A stretch of 64,000 bases of DNA, from assembly GCF_017255185.1 (NCBI RefSeq), contig NZ_JAFKCZ010000004.1, positions 310,001 to 374,000 of the forward strand. The letters are read 5' to 3'. The DNA comes from Parahaliea mediterranea (lineage in GTDB: Bacteria > Pseudomonadota > Gammaproteobacteria > Pseudomonadales > Halieaceae). This document shows, piece after piece, positions 1-8,914 of the stretch. The translations under genes and the position numbers were made by a program. Position 1 is the stretch's first letter, and each line of letters opens with the position of its first letter. The notes under the pieces were generated by a model, which searched no databases, was not told the DNA's origin, and saw only the letters and a list, made by a program, of their open reading frames with translations.

Positions 1-49
1 TCGCTTGAGCTTTACACGAACCTTGTCTCGAAACTGCCGTTGGCCAGGG

Positions 50-676
50 CTATCGCAGCGTATTGGCTACCTGAATCACGCGCGCCCGTAGCCGGTCGGC
101 GGGGAGGGCCTCGTTGACCAGCCCCCATTCGGCGGCGGTGGCTCCGTTGATACTCTCCCCGGTCAGGGCATGATACATAAGCCCGCGCATGCTCAGAAGC
201 CCCGTGGTTCCCGGTGACCGGTCCATGCCGGGAATAGCATCGCAATTGTCACCGTCTAGCATGAACTGCGTATCGATGTCCGCGAATGCCAGGTCACAGG
301 CAGATACCGGGTCGTACGCGCCATCGACGCGGCATGCCGTGACCATGGCTATTGTAGGCTTGCGAAGGCAGTACAGACGATTCCACCAGCTTTGCGCCTC
401 GCGCCGGGGCCGTCTTTCCGCGTCGGTGCCCGAAGATACGTTTTTACCGGGATTTTCCCTGGCATTCGGCCTTTCCGGCGACATGCATCCCTCAACGACA
501 AGCACGAGGACGCCGACCGTTCTATCGAACTCTATTTCATCCAGAATGCGTATGACTTTCCGGTTGAGTGCCGGAGCCTCGCGGCAGCGTACGCTCCCGA
601 GATCGAGTTCAAGCCATGCAATACCGCCCTCAACCGTGCAGGTAGCGTCATCTTTCTCTTTGCGCACCGTAGTCAT
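50..676 (-). CDS. Degenerate, truncated enoyl-CoA hydratase/lyase (feruloyl-CoA hydratase-lyase relative)
   Basis: A 208-residue crotonase-family protein. The stretches LNRKVIRILDEIEFD, GVLVLVVEG, KPTIAMV, ACDLAFAD and GLVNEALPADRLR resemble p-hydroxycinnamoyl-CoA hydratase/lyases, which cleave feruloyl-CoA to vanillin and acetyl-CoA. Those enzymes are about 276 residues long, so this copy lacks roughly the last 60. The glycine-rich oxyanion loop reads CRVDGAYDP, and in my hand alignment the catalytic glutamate position (FGLSE in the family) is glycine (FMLDG). It is probably an inactive remnant. I chose the ATG at 676 because the family similarity begins there; an ATG at 685 is in the same frame. 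It lies 130 bases downstream of the carotenoid-oxygenase gene on the same strand. The family call is fairly sure; loss of function is inference. Confidence 0.6.
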   Translation of the reverse strand: MTTVRKEKDDATCTVEGGIAWLELDLGSVRCREAPALNRKVIRILDEIEFDRTVGVLVLVVEGCMSPERPNARENPGKNVSSGTDAERRPRREAQSWWNRLYCLRKPTIAMVTACRVDGAYDPVSACDLAFADIDTQFMLDGDNCDAIPGMDRSPGTTGLLSMRGLMYHALTGESINGATAAEWGLVNEALPADRLRARVIQVANTLR

Positions 677-804
677 TTTCCACATCTCACTCAGTAACAC
701 AGCATGGAATACAGAATAAACTACCGACCCGGATGAGAGGCGGTTTTGATGGATCGAGCGATAGCCGGCGCGAACCGGGCTATCGCAAGGCACTCCCCGG
801 ATCG

Positions 805-2172
805 CTAGGACGGAACGAAGTTGCCGTGAAAGCCGAAGGGAATCCGGGTGTTCAGCTTGACCACGGCCACCGGCGGCGCGGTGAATTGCTGCGCGTTGAT
901 AATGTGCACTTCACTGAATCCCGTGTTGCCGTTGAATACCACACTGAGAATGTACCCCTCATCCTCGGCTTCACCGGATGACACAAATATGGGCTCGCCA
1001 CCGGCGCAGTTGTCGCCGACGTCGTGTGACTCGGTCAATCCCTCGACAAGATCGTGTTTGTAGAGGTTGGCGAAGCCGTGCCCGTTACCGGCGTCGGCCT
1101 GCAGGCAGTATCCGTAGCGATGGGGGTGGCATTCCACCGCCGGATTTACCCGGGGAAACTCCTGGTCCAGGGGGCTTAGTACGCGGCTGTCGACTTTTCC
1201 TTCAGCCGGATCGATGGTCCAGCGAACGAGTTTTGTTCCGCGTTCGTAGTCGAGATCGGATCGCTCGTTGAATACTCTTTCGTAGCGAACAACGTCCATG
1301 ATGATTTTGTCGCCGTCATCGTAACTGTTGAGCACGTGAAACACGTAGCAGGTGTCGATGTCGATCCAGCGCACGGTGTCCGATGTCGAGTCGCGGTCCA
1401 TTATCCCCAGGCGCGTCTTGTGGCCCTCATCCCAGCGGAAGGGCATGCCAAACCCGTCCTTCATAAGCTCCAGGTCGGTCACCACGGGCATGTCCATGAA
1501 AATGACCCGGGTTGCGGTTACCCCAAAGTCATGCATCATTACGCTGGCTAGCAGGTTGATGTCCACGGTGCTGGTGAGGCGACCCTCGGGGTCGGCCACG
1601 TGATAGCGCAGGTAGGGTGGAAGAATATCGTACCCGAAAAACAGCAGTTCACCGTTTTTTCCGTCTACCTTGGGGTGGGCCGTCATGCTGCTGGCCAACT
1701 TTCCGTCGTAGTCGTACATGCGTACAGTGTCGAGTTCCGCACTCATCTCATAGGGCAGGCCCGCTTCGGACAGCGCCAGTATTCGACCGCCGTGGGATAT
1801 CACGTTGACGTTACCGGTGCCCTGCATCAAGAGTTCGTGAGCGCTCACCGGCGCGGCCTTCATGTCCGTTTTGCTTTCCAGTCTTGTGGTACGCACCCAG
1901 CGGTTGCGGTAGGTATGCGCCTTGCCGTCGGCAAATTCTATGGCGTGTACCATGCCGTCGCCGATAAACCAGTGGTGATTGTGCTTCGCGTTAACCGGGT
2001 TTGGTCCATTGCGCAGCAGGGTGCCTGATACCGCATCGGGGATCCGTCCAACCACCTCCAGCTCCACAAGGGTCTGTTCGGTGTCCACGGGAGCGAAATT
2101 GCCACTCAACACGGGGTTGTCTTCCGGGGCTATGTGTTTGTTATCCAGTAAGTCGTTCAATTGAGCTGACAT
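805..2172 (-). CDS. Carotenoid-cleavage/lignostilbene-type oxygenase
   Basis: A 455-residue member of the RPE65/carotenoid oxygenase family. These non-heme Fe(II) enzymes cut a C=C bond of carotenoids, stilbenes or phenylpropenes with O2. The four iron-binding histidines are all recognisable: H166 (TAHPK), H214 (MMHDF), H279 (VFHVLNSYDDGD) and H449 (FHGNFVPS) at the C-terminus. The typical N-terminal motif GTLLRNGPNP is at about 50-59. Length fits bacterial lignostilbene dioxygenases. The ATG at 2172 follows a GGAGAG ribosome site; an upstream start at 2184 is less likely. It is divergent from a TetR gene with an operator pair between them, so TetR control is likely. The aromatic neighbourhood favours a stilbene or phenylpropene substrate over carotenoids; this is inference. 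Confidence 0.9.
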   Translation of the reverse strand: MSAQLNDLLDNKHIAPEDNPVLSGNFAPVDTEQTLVELEVVGRIPDAVSGTLLRNGPNPVNAKHNHHWFIGDGMVHAIEFADGKAHTYRNRWVRTTRLESKTDMKAAPVSAHELLMQGTGNVNVISHGGRILALSEAGLPYEMSAELDTVRMYDYDGKLASSMTAHPKVDGKNGELLFFGYDILPPYLRYHVADPEGRLTSTVDINLLASVMMHDFGVTATRVIFMDMPVVTDLELMKDGFGMPFRWDEGHKTRLGIMDRDSTSDTVRWIDIDTCYVFHVLNSYDDGDKIIMDVVRYERVFNERSDLDYERGTKLVRWTIDPAEGKVDSRVLSPLDQEFPRVNPAVECHPHRYGYCLQADAGNGHGFANLYKHDLVEGLTESHDVGDNCAGGEPIFVSSGEAEDEGYILSVVFNGNTGFSEVHIINAQQFTAPPVAVVKLNTRIPFGFHGNFVPS

Positions 2173-2201
2173 GTATCTCTCCACGCGAATTTATCGTTAA
2201 A

Positions 2202-2248
2202 TAGACAGTGTCTAGATATGAGGTTAAGCCAAATCTAGACAATGTCAA
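2202..2248. promoter_or_regulatory. Paired TetR-type operators in divergent promoter
   Basis: A perfect odd palindrome TAGACAGTGTCTA lies at 2202-2214, and a near copy TAGACAATGTCAA at 2236-2248. Their centres are 34 bases apart. The larger region also reads as a 14-base inverted repeat with one mismatch. It sits between the carotenoid oxygenase and the adjacent TetR gene, which is the likely binder (inference). Confidence 0.7.
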
Positions 2249-2270
2249 GCCGCGCGGGGATAATATTGGC

Positions 2271-2882
2271 ATGACTATCGAATCGCGGAAACGCGGCTAT
2301 CACCATGGCGACCTCGCCCAGGCCCTCATAGACAGCACGGTTGACCTGCTGGAGGACAAGAGTCCCACGCAGCTCAGTTTGCGCGAGGTGGCGCGCGCGG
2401 CGGGAGTATCTCACGGCGCGCCGGCCCATCATTTCGGCGACAAAGCGGGCTTGTTTGCCGCCGTGGCCATGCAGGGTTACGAGCTGCTAGAGATCAAGAT
2501 GCATGAGAGTCAGGCCGGAAGGACGGATGACAGGGCGCGTCTCAGGGCCGCTGGTGAAGCTTACGTGCGCTTCGCGGTTCAGCACCCCGTGCATTTTTCA
2601 ATCATGTTCCAGCCAAACCTGGTGCATTCCTCCGAGGAGTACCTGGCCTCCCGTGCCCGCTCGCGCGCCGTGCTAGAAGATTGCGTCGCGGCATTGCTAA
2701 AACCAACGGGGGCGGAACAGAAACGGATTCACGCCACCGTTATAACCCTGTGGTCGCAGGTGCACGGTTTTGCCAATCTTTGGTTGACGGGCAATCTGGG
2801 TGACCCGGCTGATCATGCCCTCCTGAATCAGCTGCTGAGCGCGATGCTGGGTAGTCTCTCCCCCCGAAATCCTCAAAAGTAG
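2271..2882 (+). CDS. TetR/AcrR family transcriptional regulator
   Basis: A 203-residue one-component repressor. The N-terminal helix-turn-helix is clear (about residues 10-55: GYHHGDLAQALIDS, LSLREVARAAGVSHGAPAHHF, DKAGLFAAVA). The C-terminal ligand-binding half is helical, with the WSQVHGFANLWLTGNLG segment common in TetR_C_33-like proteins. The reading frame is open from 2208, but the ATG at 2271 matches the usual start of the DNA-binding domain and leaves the operator pair untranslated. It is divergent from the carotenoid oxygenase and probably represses that gene and itself. The ligand is unknown. Confidence 0.88.
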   Translation: MTIESRKRGYHHGDLAQALIDSTVDLLEDKSPTQLSLREVARAAGVSHGAPAHHFGDKAGLFAAVAMQGYELLEIKMHESQAGRTDDRARLRAAGEAYVRFAVQHPVHFSIMFQPNLVHSSEEYLASRARSRAVLEDCVAALLKPTGAEQKRIHATVITLWSQVHGFANLWLTGNLGDPADHALLNQLLSAMLGSLSPRNPQK

Positions 2883-3372
2883 TGACAACCGGCCTTTGCT
2901 TGCGGCGCCGAATGCCGCGCTAAGGTCGGTGATGTTCAGCGGGCTTTCGCTCGTATCTGGTCCCTCCAGGCGGGTTCCGCCATGGTGGCAGGCGCGGCTC
3001 CCTCCGTCGTGGCGCGTTGATTCCAGTCAATGACGGCACGCGCCTGCGGAAACGGCGTGCCCGTATCGCTTTTTCCCGCCTCGGTTCCCGGCTCGGTTCC
3101 CGGATTGGTGCCTCGATCACATCCGGTGTCGGGCGCTCGCAACCGAGAATGTAAAACAGACGTTTAAAAATAATTGACAATAATAAAACACGCGTTTAAT
3201 CTTTTTTCGCAAGAGTTAATCCTGGTTGCGTGACAAAAAATAAAATTCATGAGCAGCCCTGGGTATCGGATGGCCAGCAAGGAGTGCGGATGTCGCGGCT
3301 TCCGCGCGTACACCAATGGCTGTAGTTCCGGCGCACGCTGTGTGATTCAGGGTTGATCGAAAGGAGAGGACG
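2883..3372. other. Intergenic region with AT-rich promoter for the TonB-receptor operon
   Basis: This stretch holds no convincing gene. Its left part is GC-rich with a short direct repeat (CGGTTCCCGG near 3083-3103). Its right part (about 3150-3250) is strongly AT-rich and carries a TTGACA box at 3174-3179 plus the paired AAAC-N4-GTTT sites listed separately. A short open frame on the minus strand here has no family resemblance and no ribosome site. Confidence 0.6.
3154..3197. promoter_or_regulatory. Two AAAC-N4-GTTT operator-like sites flanking a TTGACA box
   Basis: AAACAGACGTTT at 3154-3165 and AAACACGCGTTT at 3186-3197, centres 32 bases apart, flank TTGACA (3174-3179). A TTTAAT box at 3195-3200 could be the -10. 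The same motif in perfect palindromic form, AAACACGTGTTT, occurs at 19323-19334 just upstream of a tetR gene, suggesting that regulator controls this promoter (inference). Confidence 0.55.
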
Positions 3373-5703
3373 ATGCGATTGAATCTGGTTGGTAGATACG
3401 CGGTGCTGACGAATTCGATGCTACTGGCATCTTTCGCGCACGCGGAGAGCGAATATGTCTCCAGTGCGTATCAGCTGGAAGAAGTAGTGGTCACGGCGCA
3501 GAAGAGAGTGGAGAACCTCCAGAGCGTTCCAATCGCAGTGACATCCCTGTCATCCGATTTCCTGGATGAGCACGAAATTCGCTCAATCCAGGACCTTGCC
3601 GCTACCGTACCCGGGCTCGTAACGACGCGATCGGTCGGCTACGGGGCGGCACCCTTGAGTATCAGGGGTATCGGCGGGGCGAACGGCGGCGGCAACGTCT
3701 TTGCCGACGAGCCGGTGGCTACCTACCTGAACGGCGTCTACATCGGCCCGCCGGCATTTAATGTTACGGAACTGCTGGATATTGAATCCATCCAGGTACT
3801 GCGCGGACCGCAGGGAACCCTGTACGGCCGAAACGCCACGGCGGGTGCGCTGTTGATTGAAACCAGGAAGCCCGGCGAGGAGTTCGAGGGCGAGTTTCGC
3901 GCGTCTGTAACAGACCTGGATGAAATCAGTGTCAGTGGCGCGTTTGGCGGTCCGCTAACCGAGCGGTTGGGCGCCCGCCTGGCGGCGGGTGACACGCAGA
4001 GAGACGGGTATGGAGAAAACACGGTTACCGGCAGGGATTTTGGTGGTTCGGACAGCCAGAGTATTCGCGGAACACTGACATTCAACGCTTCTGATTCCCT
4101 GGATCTGGTGTTCGCGGGCGAGCACAGTGAAAGGGACGCCACGCCAATGCTCCAGGCAGTCACCGGTATCGAGGCGGGGGGAGGAGTCGGGTCGCCCTAT
4201 GTCCGTCGAGCGGACCTCAACGAGGTACTGGAAAGTGACGAATTCTCCATCGATGGTACCAATGAGTTTTCATCGACCAACGCCTACTATTCGCTTTCCG
4301 TTCAATGGAGCATCTCCGAGCAGGTCACGTTCGACGCTGTTACCGGGTACTTCAATGCCGATACGAACGGGTCGATGGACTCCGACAGCAGCAGTTTAAC
4401 GTTGTTTTCAAACAACGCGGAGACCGAGCGTGAATTGCTGTCACAGGAATTTCGGCTGTCGGGTGAGCGGGAAGCGTTCGACTGGATCGTTGGCCTGTAC
4501 TATATGCATGAGAATGCGGGTATTGATATCGCCATACAGAACCAAAACAGCGGTGGCGTGGGTTTCTCCGAATTTCCCCCGACTTCGGCACCGGTAGCGC
4601 ACGGCCTGGATGTACAGTTTGACGCGGACAACGAGACCGAGGCCTACGCGCTTTTCTTCGACGCGTCGTTTCATCTTTCAGAAAGGCTAAAGCTGACCCT
4701 CGGTGGAAGGTGGAGCGAAGAAAAGAAAAGCTTTACCAACACGACACAAGGGCTTTTTCTTCGTGGGTCGGAATTCTACCTGGCTCCAACGGGTGGCGGC
4801 GACGCGGGTTACGGAAAGAATCCCGGGGATGCCGTTGCGCCCGGTGACTACTTCCGGCTGCCGGTTTCCGTGGCCCACAAGGAACGCTTTGAGGATGTTT
4901 CGCCCCGCGTCGTGATTGACTATGTTCTGGGCGACGACGCCATGATTTACACGTCCTATTCGCAGGGTTTCAAGAGCGGTGGTTTCAACTCTTTCGGTCT
5001 TGATGAATCCTTTGATCCGGAGAACGTGGATGCCTATGAAGTCGGGCTAAAATCCACGCTTTTTGACCAGCGATTGCGCCTGAATCTATCGGCGTATCGC
5101 TACGATTATGAAGGCTTGCAGTTGCGACTGCCGGTGGTGACGGGCGGCGTCGAAATTGAAAATATTGGCGCCGCTGAAATCAGCGGTTTCGAAGCCGAGA
5201 TGTCCGCGATCCTGGCCGGAAACCTGACCGTGTCGGCCAGCTATACCTATCTTGACGCCAGCATGACGGAAGGCACGCTGACGGCTATTCCCACCGACGT
5301 GACCCCGTTTCTTTTTGGCTCCCCTTTTGTGTCCCTGACGGAAGAAGATGTCGCGGGTAACGACCTTACCCGCGCTCCCAGGCACGCGTTCAACATCAAT
5401 GCCCGCTACGAATGGCAGATTGGGTCGCTTCTTGGCACCTTTATCGCTACGTATCGATGGCAGGACAGTGTTTATTTCCTGGAAACAAACCAGGACGCGG
5501 ACACCTTCTGGCAGGACGCCTGGTCCGAACTCGACGTGCGTCTGGGAATCTCTACCGAAGACAGGAAGTGGGAGCTGGCGCTGTTTGGCCAGAATGTACT
5601 GGACGAGCGTTATATGACGCAGATTGCCGCACTGGGCGGCTTCCCCAATGCATCGGTCAGCGAACCCCGAAAATGGGGTCTTCAGTTGATAGCCAGATTT
5701 TAG
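3373..5703 (+). CDS. TonB-dependent outer-membrane receptor
   Basis: A 776-residue receptor that would import a ligand across the outer membrane using TonB energy. A signal peptide (about 1-24, ending FAHA) precedes a TonB-box-like segment LEEVVVTAQKR. The plug domain follows (LSIRGIG, VLRGPQGTLYGRNATAGALLIET), then a 22-strand-type barrel ending in a terminal phenylalanine (LQLIARF). The ATG at 3373 follows AAGGAGAGG. It heads a probable operon with GST, MFS, FAH-family and cyclase genes, which points to a small organic substrate, probably aromatic, rather than a siderophore. No iron-uptake gene is nearby. GC is visibly lower here than in the right half of the window. Confidence 0.93.
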   Translation: MRLNLVGRYAVLTNSMLLASFAHAESEYVSSAYQLEEVVVTAQKRVENLQSVPIAVTSLSSDFLDEHEIRSIQDLAATVPGLVTTRSVGYGAAPLSIRGIGGANGGGNVFADEPVATYLNGVYIGPPAFNVTELLDIESIQVLRGPQGTLYGRNATAGALLIETRKPGEEFEGEFRASVTDLDEISVSGAFGGPLTERLGARLAAGDTQRDGYGENTVTGRDFGGSDSQSIRGTLTFNASDSLDLVFAGEHSERDATPMLQAVTGIEAGGGVGSPYVRRADLNEVLESDEFSIDGTNEFSSTNAYYSLSVQWSISEQVTFDAVTGYFNADTNGSMDSDSSSLTLFSNNAETERELLSQEFRLSGEREAFDWIVGLYYMHENAGIDIAIQNQNSGGVGFSEFPPTSAPVAHGLDVQFDADNETEAYALFFDASFHLSERLKLTLGGRWSEEKKSFTNTTQGLFLRGSEFYLAPTGGGDAGYGKNPGDAVAPGDYFRLPVSVAHKERFEDVSPRVVIDYVLGDDAMIYTSYSQGFKSGGFNSFGLDESFDPENVDAYEVGLKSTLFDQRLRLNLSAYRYDYEGLQLRLPVVTGGVEIENIGAAEISGFEAEMSAILAGNLTVSASYTYLDASMTEGTLTAIPTDVTPFLFGSPFVSLTEEDVAGNDLTRAPRHAFNINARYEWQIGSLLGTFIATYRWQDSVYFLETNQDADTFWQDAWSELDVRLGISTEDRKWELALFGQNVLDERYMTQIAALGGFPNASVSEPRKWGLQLIARF

Positions 5704-5748
5704 ATGGGACGACCTGACCCGGGATCACATTCTTCGTAGGAGATCGCT

Positions 5749-6501
5749 ATGTTCGAGCTGTATCACGCGCCATTTTCCACCTGCAGCCAAAAGGTGCGGT
5801 TATGTCTCGCCGAAAAAGGCATTGACTATGTCAGCCACCTGGTTGACCTGTCGCGCCAGGAGCATCTTCTTCCACAGTATCTGGAGTTGAACCCGAACGG
5901 GGTGGTGCCAACCCTTGTTCACGGTGCGAGCGTGATCGTCGATTCGTCCGTCATCTGCGAATACCTGGATGAGGTTGTACCCGAGCCCAGGCTGTCGCCT
6001 GCCACTGCTGCCGGCAGGGCAGGGATGAGGAGCTGGATGCGCTATTTTGAAGAAGTCCCGACCGCCGCCATCCGTGTTCCGTCGTTTAACGGCCTGTTTG
6101 CCAAAGCTTTTGCTCGCATGCCCGATGATCAGTTCGAGGCAATGACCGAGAGCATGCCGCTGCGTCGAAGCTTCTACCGAAAAATGCGCGAGACAGAGGA
6201 AGGCTTCGATCAGGCGACGTTTGATGAATCCATCGAGAGCTTGGCGCGAACGCTCGAGCGCGTGGATGCATCCCTGGATCCAGGCCCCTGGATACTCGGT
6301 GAGCAATTCACGGTCGCGGATATTGTCCTGGTCCCAACGATTGTAAGAATGGACGACATTGGGCTTGCGCACATGTGGGCCAACTATCCACGGGTTTCCG
6401 GATGGTACCGGCGCGTCCAGGAACGACGATCGTTTGATATTGCCTATTTCGACGGCTCGCGAGTGAGCCTGCCGTCCGACAATCATTCACAGAAGGGATA
6501 G
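5749..6501 (+). CDS. Glutathione S-transferase, LigF/beta-etherase-like
   Basis: A 250-residue GST with an N-terminal thioredoxin fold (ELYHAPFSTCSQKVRLCL; the cis-proline motif NGVVPTLVH; the gamma-Glu-binding VICEYLDEV). An all-alpha C-terminal domain ends in the N-capping motif FTVADI. The stretch VICEYLDEV-P-AGMRSWMRYFEE, an internal ARMPDDQFEAM segment and an RRSFYRKMRETEEGF region look like LigF-type enzymes, which break aryl ether bonds of lignin dimers with glutathione. That subfamily call is from memory of LigF; a maleylpyruvate-isomerase-type role is the main alternative. AGGAG precedes the ATG. It lies 45 bases after the TonB receptor and 4 bases before the MFS gene. Confidence 0.82.
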   Translation: MFELYHAPFSTCSQKVRLCLAEKGIDYVSHLVDLSRQEHLLPQYLELNPNGVVPTLVHGASVIVDSSVICEYLDEVVPEPRLSPATAAGRAGMRSWMRYFEEVPTAAIRVPSFNGLFAKAFARMPDDQFEAMTESMPLRRSFYRKMRETEEGFDQATFDESIESLARTLERVDASLDPGPWILGEQFTVADIVLVPTIVRMDDIGLAHMWANYPRVSGWYRRVQERRSFDIAYFDGSRVSLPSDNHSQKG

Positions 6502-6505
6502 TATA

Positions 6506-7786
6506 GTGACCTCGAGTTCCAGGGTAGAGAATTGTAAATCGGCGGTTGAGCCAGGCGAGTTTTCCAGGGGATGGTCCGTGCTTCTGGCTTCGTTCGTCGG
6601 CATCGGAGTTGGTGTTTCCTCGCTGAGCTACTATGCGGCCGGAATCTTCATGACACCCATGGAGCAGGATTTTGGGTGGAGCCGGTCGTCGATATCAGCC
6701 CAGAGTATTTTCGCTGTCGCAATCCTGGCGCTGTTGTCGCCATTTATTGGCGGGCTAATCGATCGTATCGGAATCAAGCGAGTGGCCTTCTTCTCGCTCG
6801 CGGCTTACGCCACGGGGCTGCTGGCGACAAGCTTTATTCCCAATTCCATACTGTTGTTCTACGCCATCACCCTGGCAACCACGACGTTCGCGGCCGGCTC
6901 CTCACCCGTAACCTTTACTCGCGCGGTGACCGGCTGGTTCGACCATAGAAGGGGCCTGGCTTTAGGCATCGCGCTAATGAGCACGGGAATTGCCGGTATT
7001 CTCGCGCCAATGTTGCTGACAGAGTACGTCGCCGATCACGGTTGGCGAGCCGGCTACAGAATGTTGGCTCTGGTCGTGGCCCTTGGGGCATTGATTGTGA
7101 TCGTCTTTCTCAAGGATGACTCATCTGCTTCGGTGCACCGTGGACAACCGGATTCCGGCCGCGTAGCGGATGAGAAACTCACTACAGCAAGCGGAGCGGT
7201 TCCCGCGCAATCCGCGCGAACACTGTACTCCGATCCGGTATTCAAGAAGCTTGCCGTGATATTTTTCCTGGTATCCGCGGCGGTCAGTGGATTGATCGTT
7301 CACTTCATACCGATGTTGATAGATACCGGAATGGCGCCCGCCAGTGCCGGTAGGTTGGCTTCTCTCATTGGGCTGTCGGTGATCATCGGTCGTATTGTGG
7401 CCGGCATTATGATTGATCGCTATTTTGCACCGCGCGTGGCCGCGCTTCTGTTCTGCTTCGCGGCCGTTGGTTTCACGATATTCATTGCGGGCGGGATCGG
7501 GCTGGCCCCCCTGGCGGCGGTCGCGGTCGGTTTCGCCATGGGCGCCGAGGTCGATCTTATCGGTTACCTGGTGTCCCGCTACTTCGGCCTGGCTTCCTAC
7601 GGTGTGCTGTACGGTACGCTCTACGGCATATTCCTCATCGGCGCGGGTCTGGCGCCATTTGTCACCGGGATGGTTTATGACTTGTCGGGCAGCTACCAGC
7701 CGGCCTTGATTGCCTCTGCCTGCGCACTGTTTTTGGCCGCCGCTTTTTGCCTGAGCCTCAAGGCGTTCCCCGGCGAGACGGCCTAG
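6506..7786 (+). CDS. MFS transporter, monocarboxylate-type
   Basis: A 426-residue inner-membrane carrier with about 12 hydrophobic segments in two halves, separated by a polar loop at about 200-240. The motif RGWSVLLASFVGIGVGVSS at the first helix and the loop motif GGLIDRIGIKR between helices 2 and 3 match the monocarboxylate/OFA-like branch of the major facilitator superfamily. Translation starts at a GTG (6506) that follows AGAAGGG, and the previous gene stops at 6501, so the two are probably translationally coupled. Its place between a TonB receptor and hydrolases suggests uptake of an aromatic or other organic acid across the inner membrane; the substrate is inferred. Confidence 0.88.
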   Translation: MTSSSRVENCKSAVEPGEFSRGWSVLLASFVGIGVGVSSLSYYAAGIFMTPMEQDFGWSRSSISAQSIFAVAILALLSPFIGGLIDRIGIKRVAFFSLAAYATGLLATSFIPNSILLFYAITLATTTFAAGSSPVTFTRAVTGWFDHRRGLALGIALMSTGIAGILAPMLLTEYVADHGWRAGYRMLALVVALGALIVIVFLKDDSSASVHRGQPDSGRVADEKLTTASGAVPAQSARTLYSDPVFKKLAVIFFLVSAAVSGLIVHFIPMLIDTGMAPASAGRLASLIGLSVIIGRIVAGIMIDRYFAPRVAALLFCFAAVGFTIFIAGGIGLAPLAAVAVGFAMGAEVDLIGYLVSRYFGLASYGVLYGTLYGIFLIGAGLAPFVTGMVYDLSGSYQPALIASACALFLAAAFCLSLKAFPGETA

Positions 7787-7911
7787 CCGCGTGCCTGCGT
7801 CGCTACCGCCGCCCCGGACTCTTTGTTCTGGGGTGCCTGGATGAACCCGTGGCGCCGTGTTTGCAGCATGCCGGGCGTTACCTTTATGTGGAAACCATAG
7901 GAAAGGAAGCA

Positions 7912-8898
7912 ATGAAACTAGTCACTTACCGAGACGGCGCCAATGAGCGAATTGCGGCGCTTACCGATTCTGGTCACTACCTTGATCTCCTGGCGTGCAA
8001 TGAACGCCTGGCTTCCGCAAAGCCGGGCTGGTTCTCTACAATGCTGGACCTGATCGAGGCCGGCGAGGCCGGTCTGGAGCAGGCCTACCACTATCTTCAT
8101 CTTCAACCGGAAGAGGCGATAGTCAACCCGGGGGATGTTGACCTGCTGGCGCCGATACCCGTGCCGCCGCAGATTCGTGATTTTCTGGCTTTTGAAAAGC
8201 ACTTCGCGCAAGCCATTCAAAGCTCCGCCAGGCTGAGGGCAATGGCCGATGGCCAGGATCCGGATGAGTTTGTTAAGAATGCCTTGAACGCCGGATTCCT
8301 GAAGATACCGGACGCCTGGTATCAGCGCCCCATTTACTACAAGGCTAACCGCTTCGCGGTAAGCGGGCCGGAGCAGACGGTTGAGTGGCCCGCCTATTCG
8401 GAACTCATGGACTATGAGTGCGAGTTGGCTTGTGTGATTGGCAGAAAAGGGCGTGATATACCCAGGGACAAGGCCAGCGGTTACATCTTCGGCTATACGA
8501 TCTTTAACGATCTCTCCGCTCGCGATACCCAGGCCCTGGAGATTCAGGGGATGATGGGGCCGGCGAAAGCCAAGGACTTCGATAATGCCAATGTGTTGGG
8601 GCCCTATCTGGTCACGCGCGACGAAGTTCCGGACCCGCGAGCGCTGGATATGATAGTACGCGTGAACGGCCGGGAAATGTCCAGGGGCTCATCCGGGGAA
8701 ATGCACTGGAAATTCGAGGATATGATCGCATTCGTGAGCGAGGGGGAGACCATCTACCCCGGTGAAGTATTCGGTTCGGGAACCGTGGGTGACGGTTGTG
8801 GTTTCGAGCATATGCGATTCCTCGAGGACGGTGACGAAGTCGAGCTGGAGATCTCGAGTCTCGGTGTTCTCCGTACCCGTATCAAGCGTGCCGTTTAG
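7912..8898 (+). CDS. Fumarylacetoacetate hydrolase-family protein
   Basis: A 328-residue FAH-fold enzyme. Family members hydrolyse or hydrate beta-keto or 2-keto acids at a divalent metal. The metal-binding acidic triad is visible: E169 and E171 in DYECELACVIG, and D200 in FGYTIFNDLSARD. FGSGTVGDGCGFEH near the C-terminus is also typical. The frame is open further upstream (7747), but that overlaps the MFS gene; the ATG at 7912 has GAAAGGAAGC in front of it. It follows the MFS gene by 125 bases and precedes the cyclase by 16. It could act late in an aromatic pathway, like fumarylpyruvate or acylpyruvate hydrolases; the exact substrate is unknown. Confidence 0.88.
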   Translation: MKLVTYRDGANERIAALTDSGHYLDLLACNERLASAKPGWFSTMLDLIEAGEAGLEQAYHYLHLQPEEAIVNPGDVDLLAPIPVPPQIRDFLAFEKHFAQAIQSSARLRAMADGQDPDEFVKNALNAGFLKIPDAWYQRPIYYKANRFAVSGPEQTVEWPAYSELMDYECELACVIGRKGRDIPRDKASGYIFGYTIFNDLSARDTQALEIQGMMGPAKAKDFDNANVLGPYLVTRDEVPDPRALDMIVRVNGREMSRGSSGEMHWKFEDMIAFVSEGETIYPGEVFGSGTVGDGCGFEHMRFLEDGDEVELEISSLGVLRTRIKRAV

Positions 8899-8914
8899 CC
8901 ACTGGGGTTCAGCC

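Noticed and set aside
2920-3180. Minus-strand small frames before the TonB receptor
   Set aside because: Arg/Pro-rich, no ribosome site, no family resemblance.
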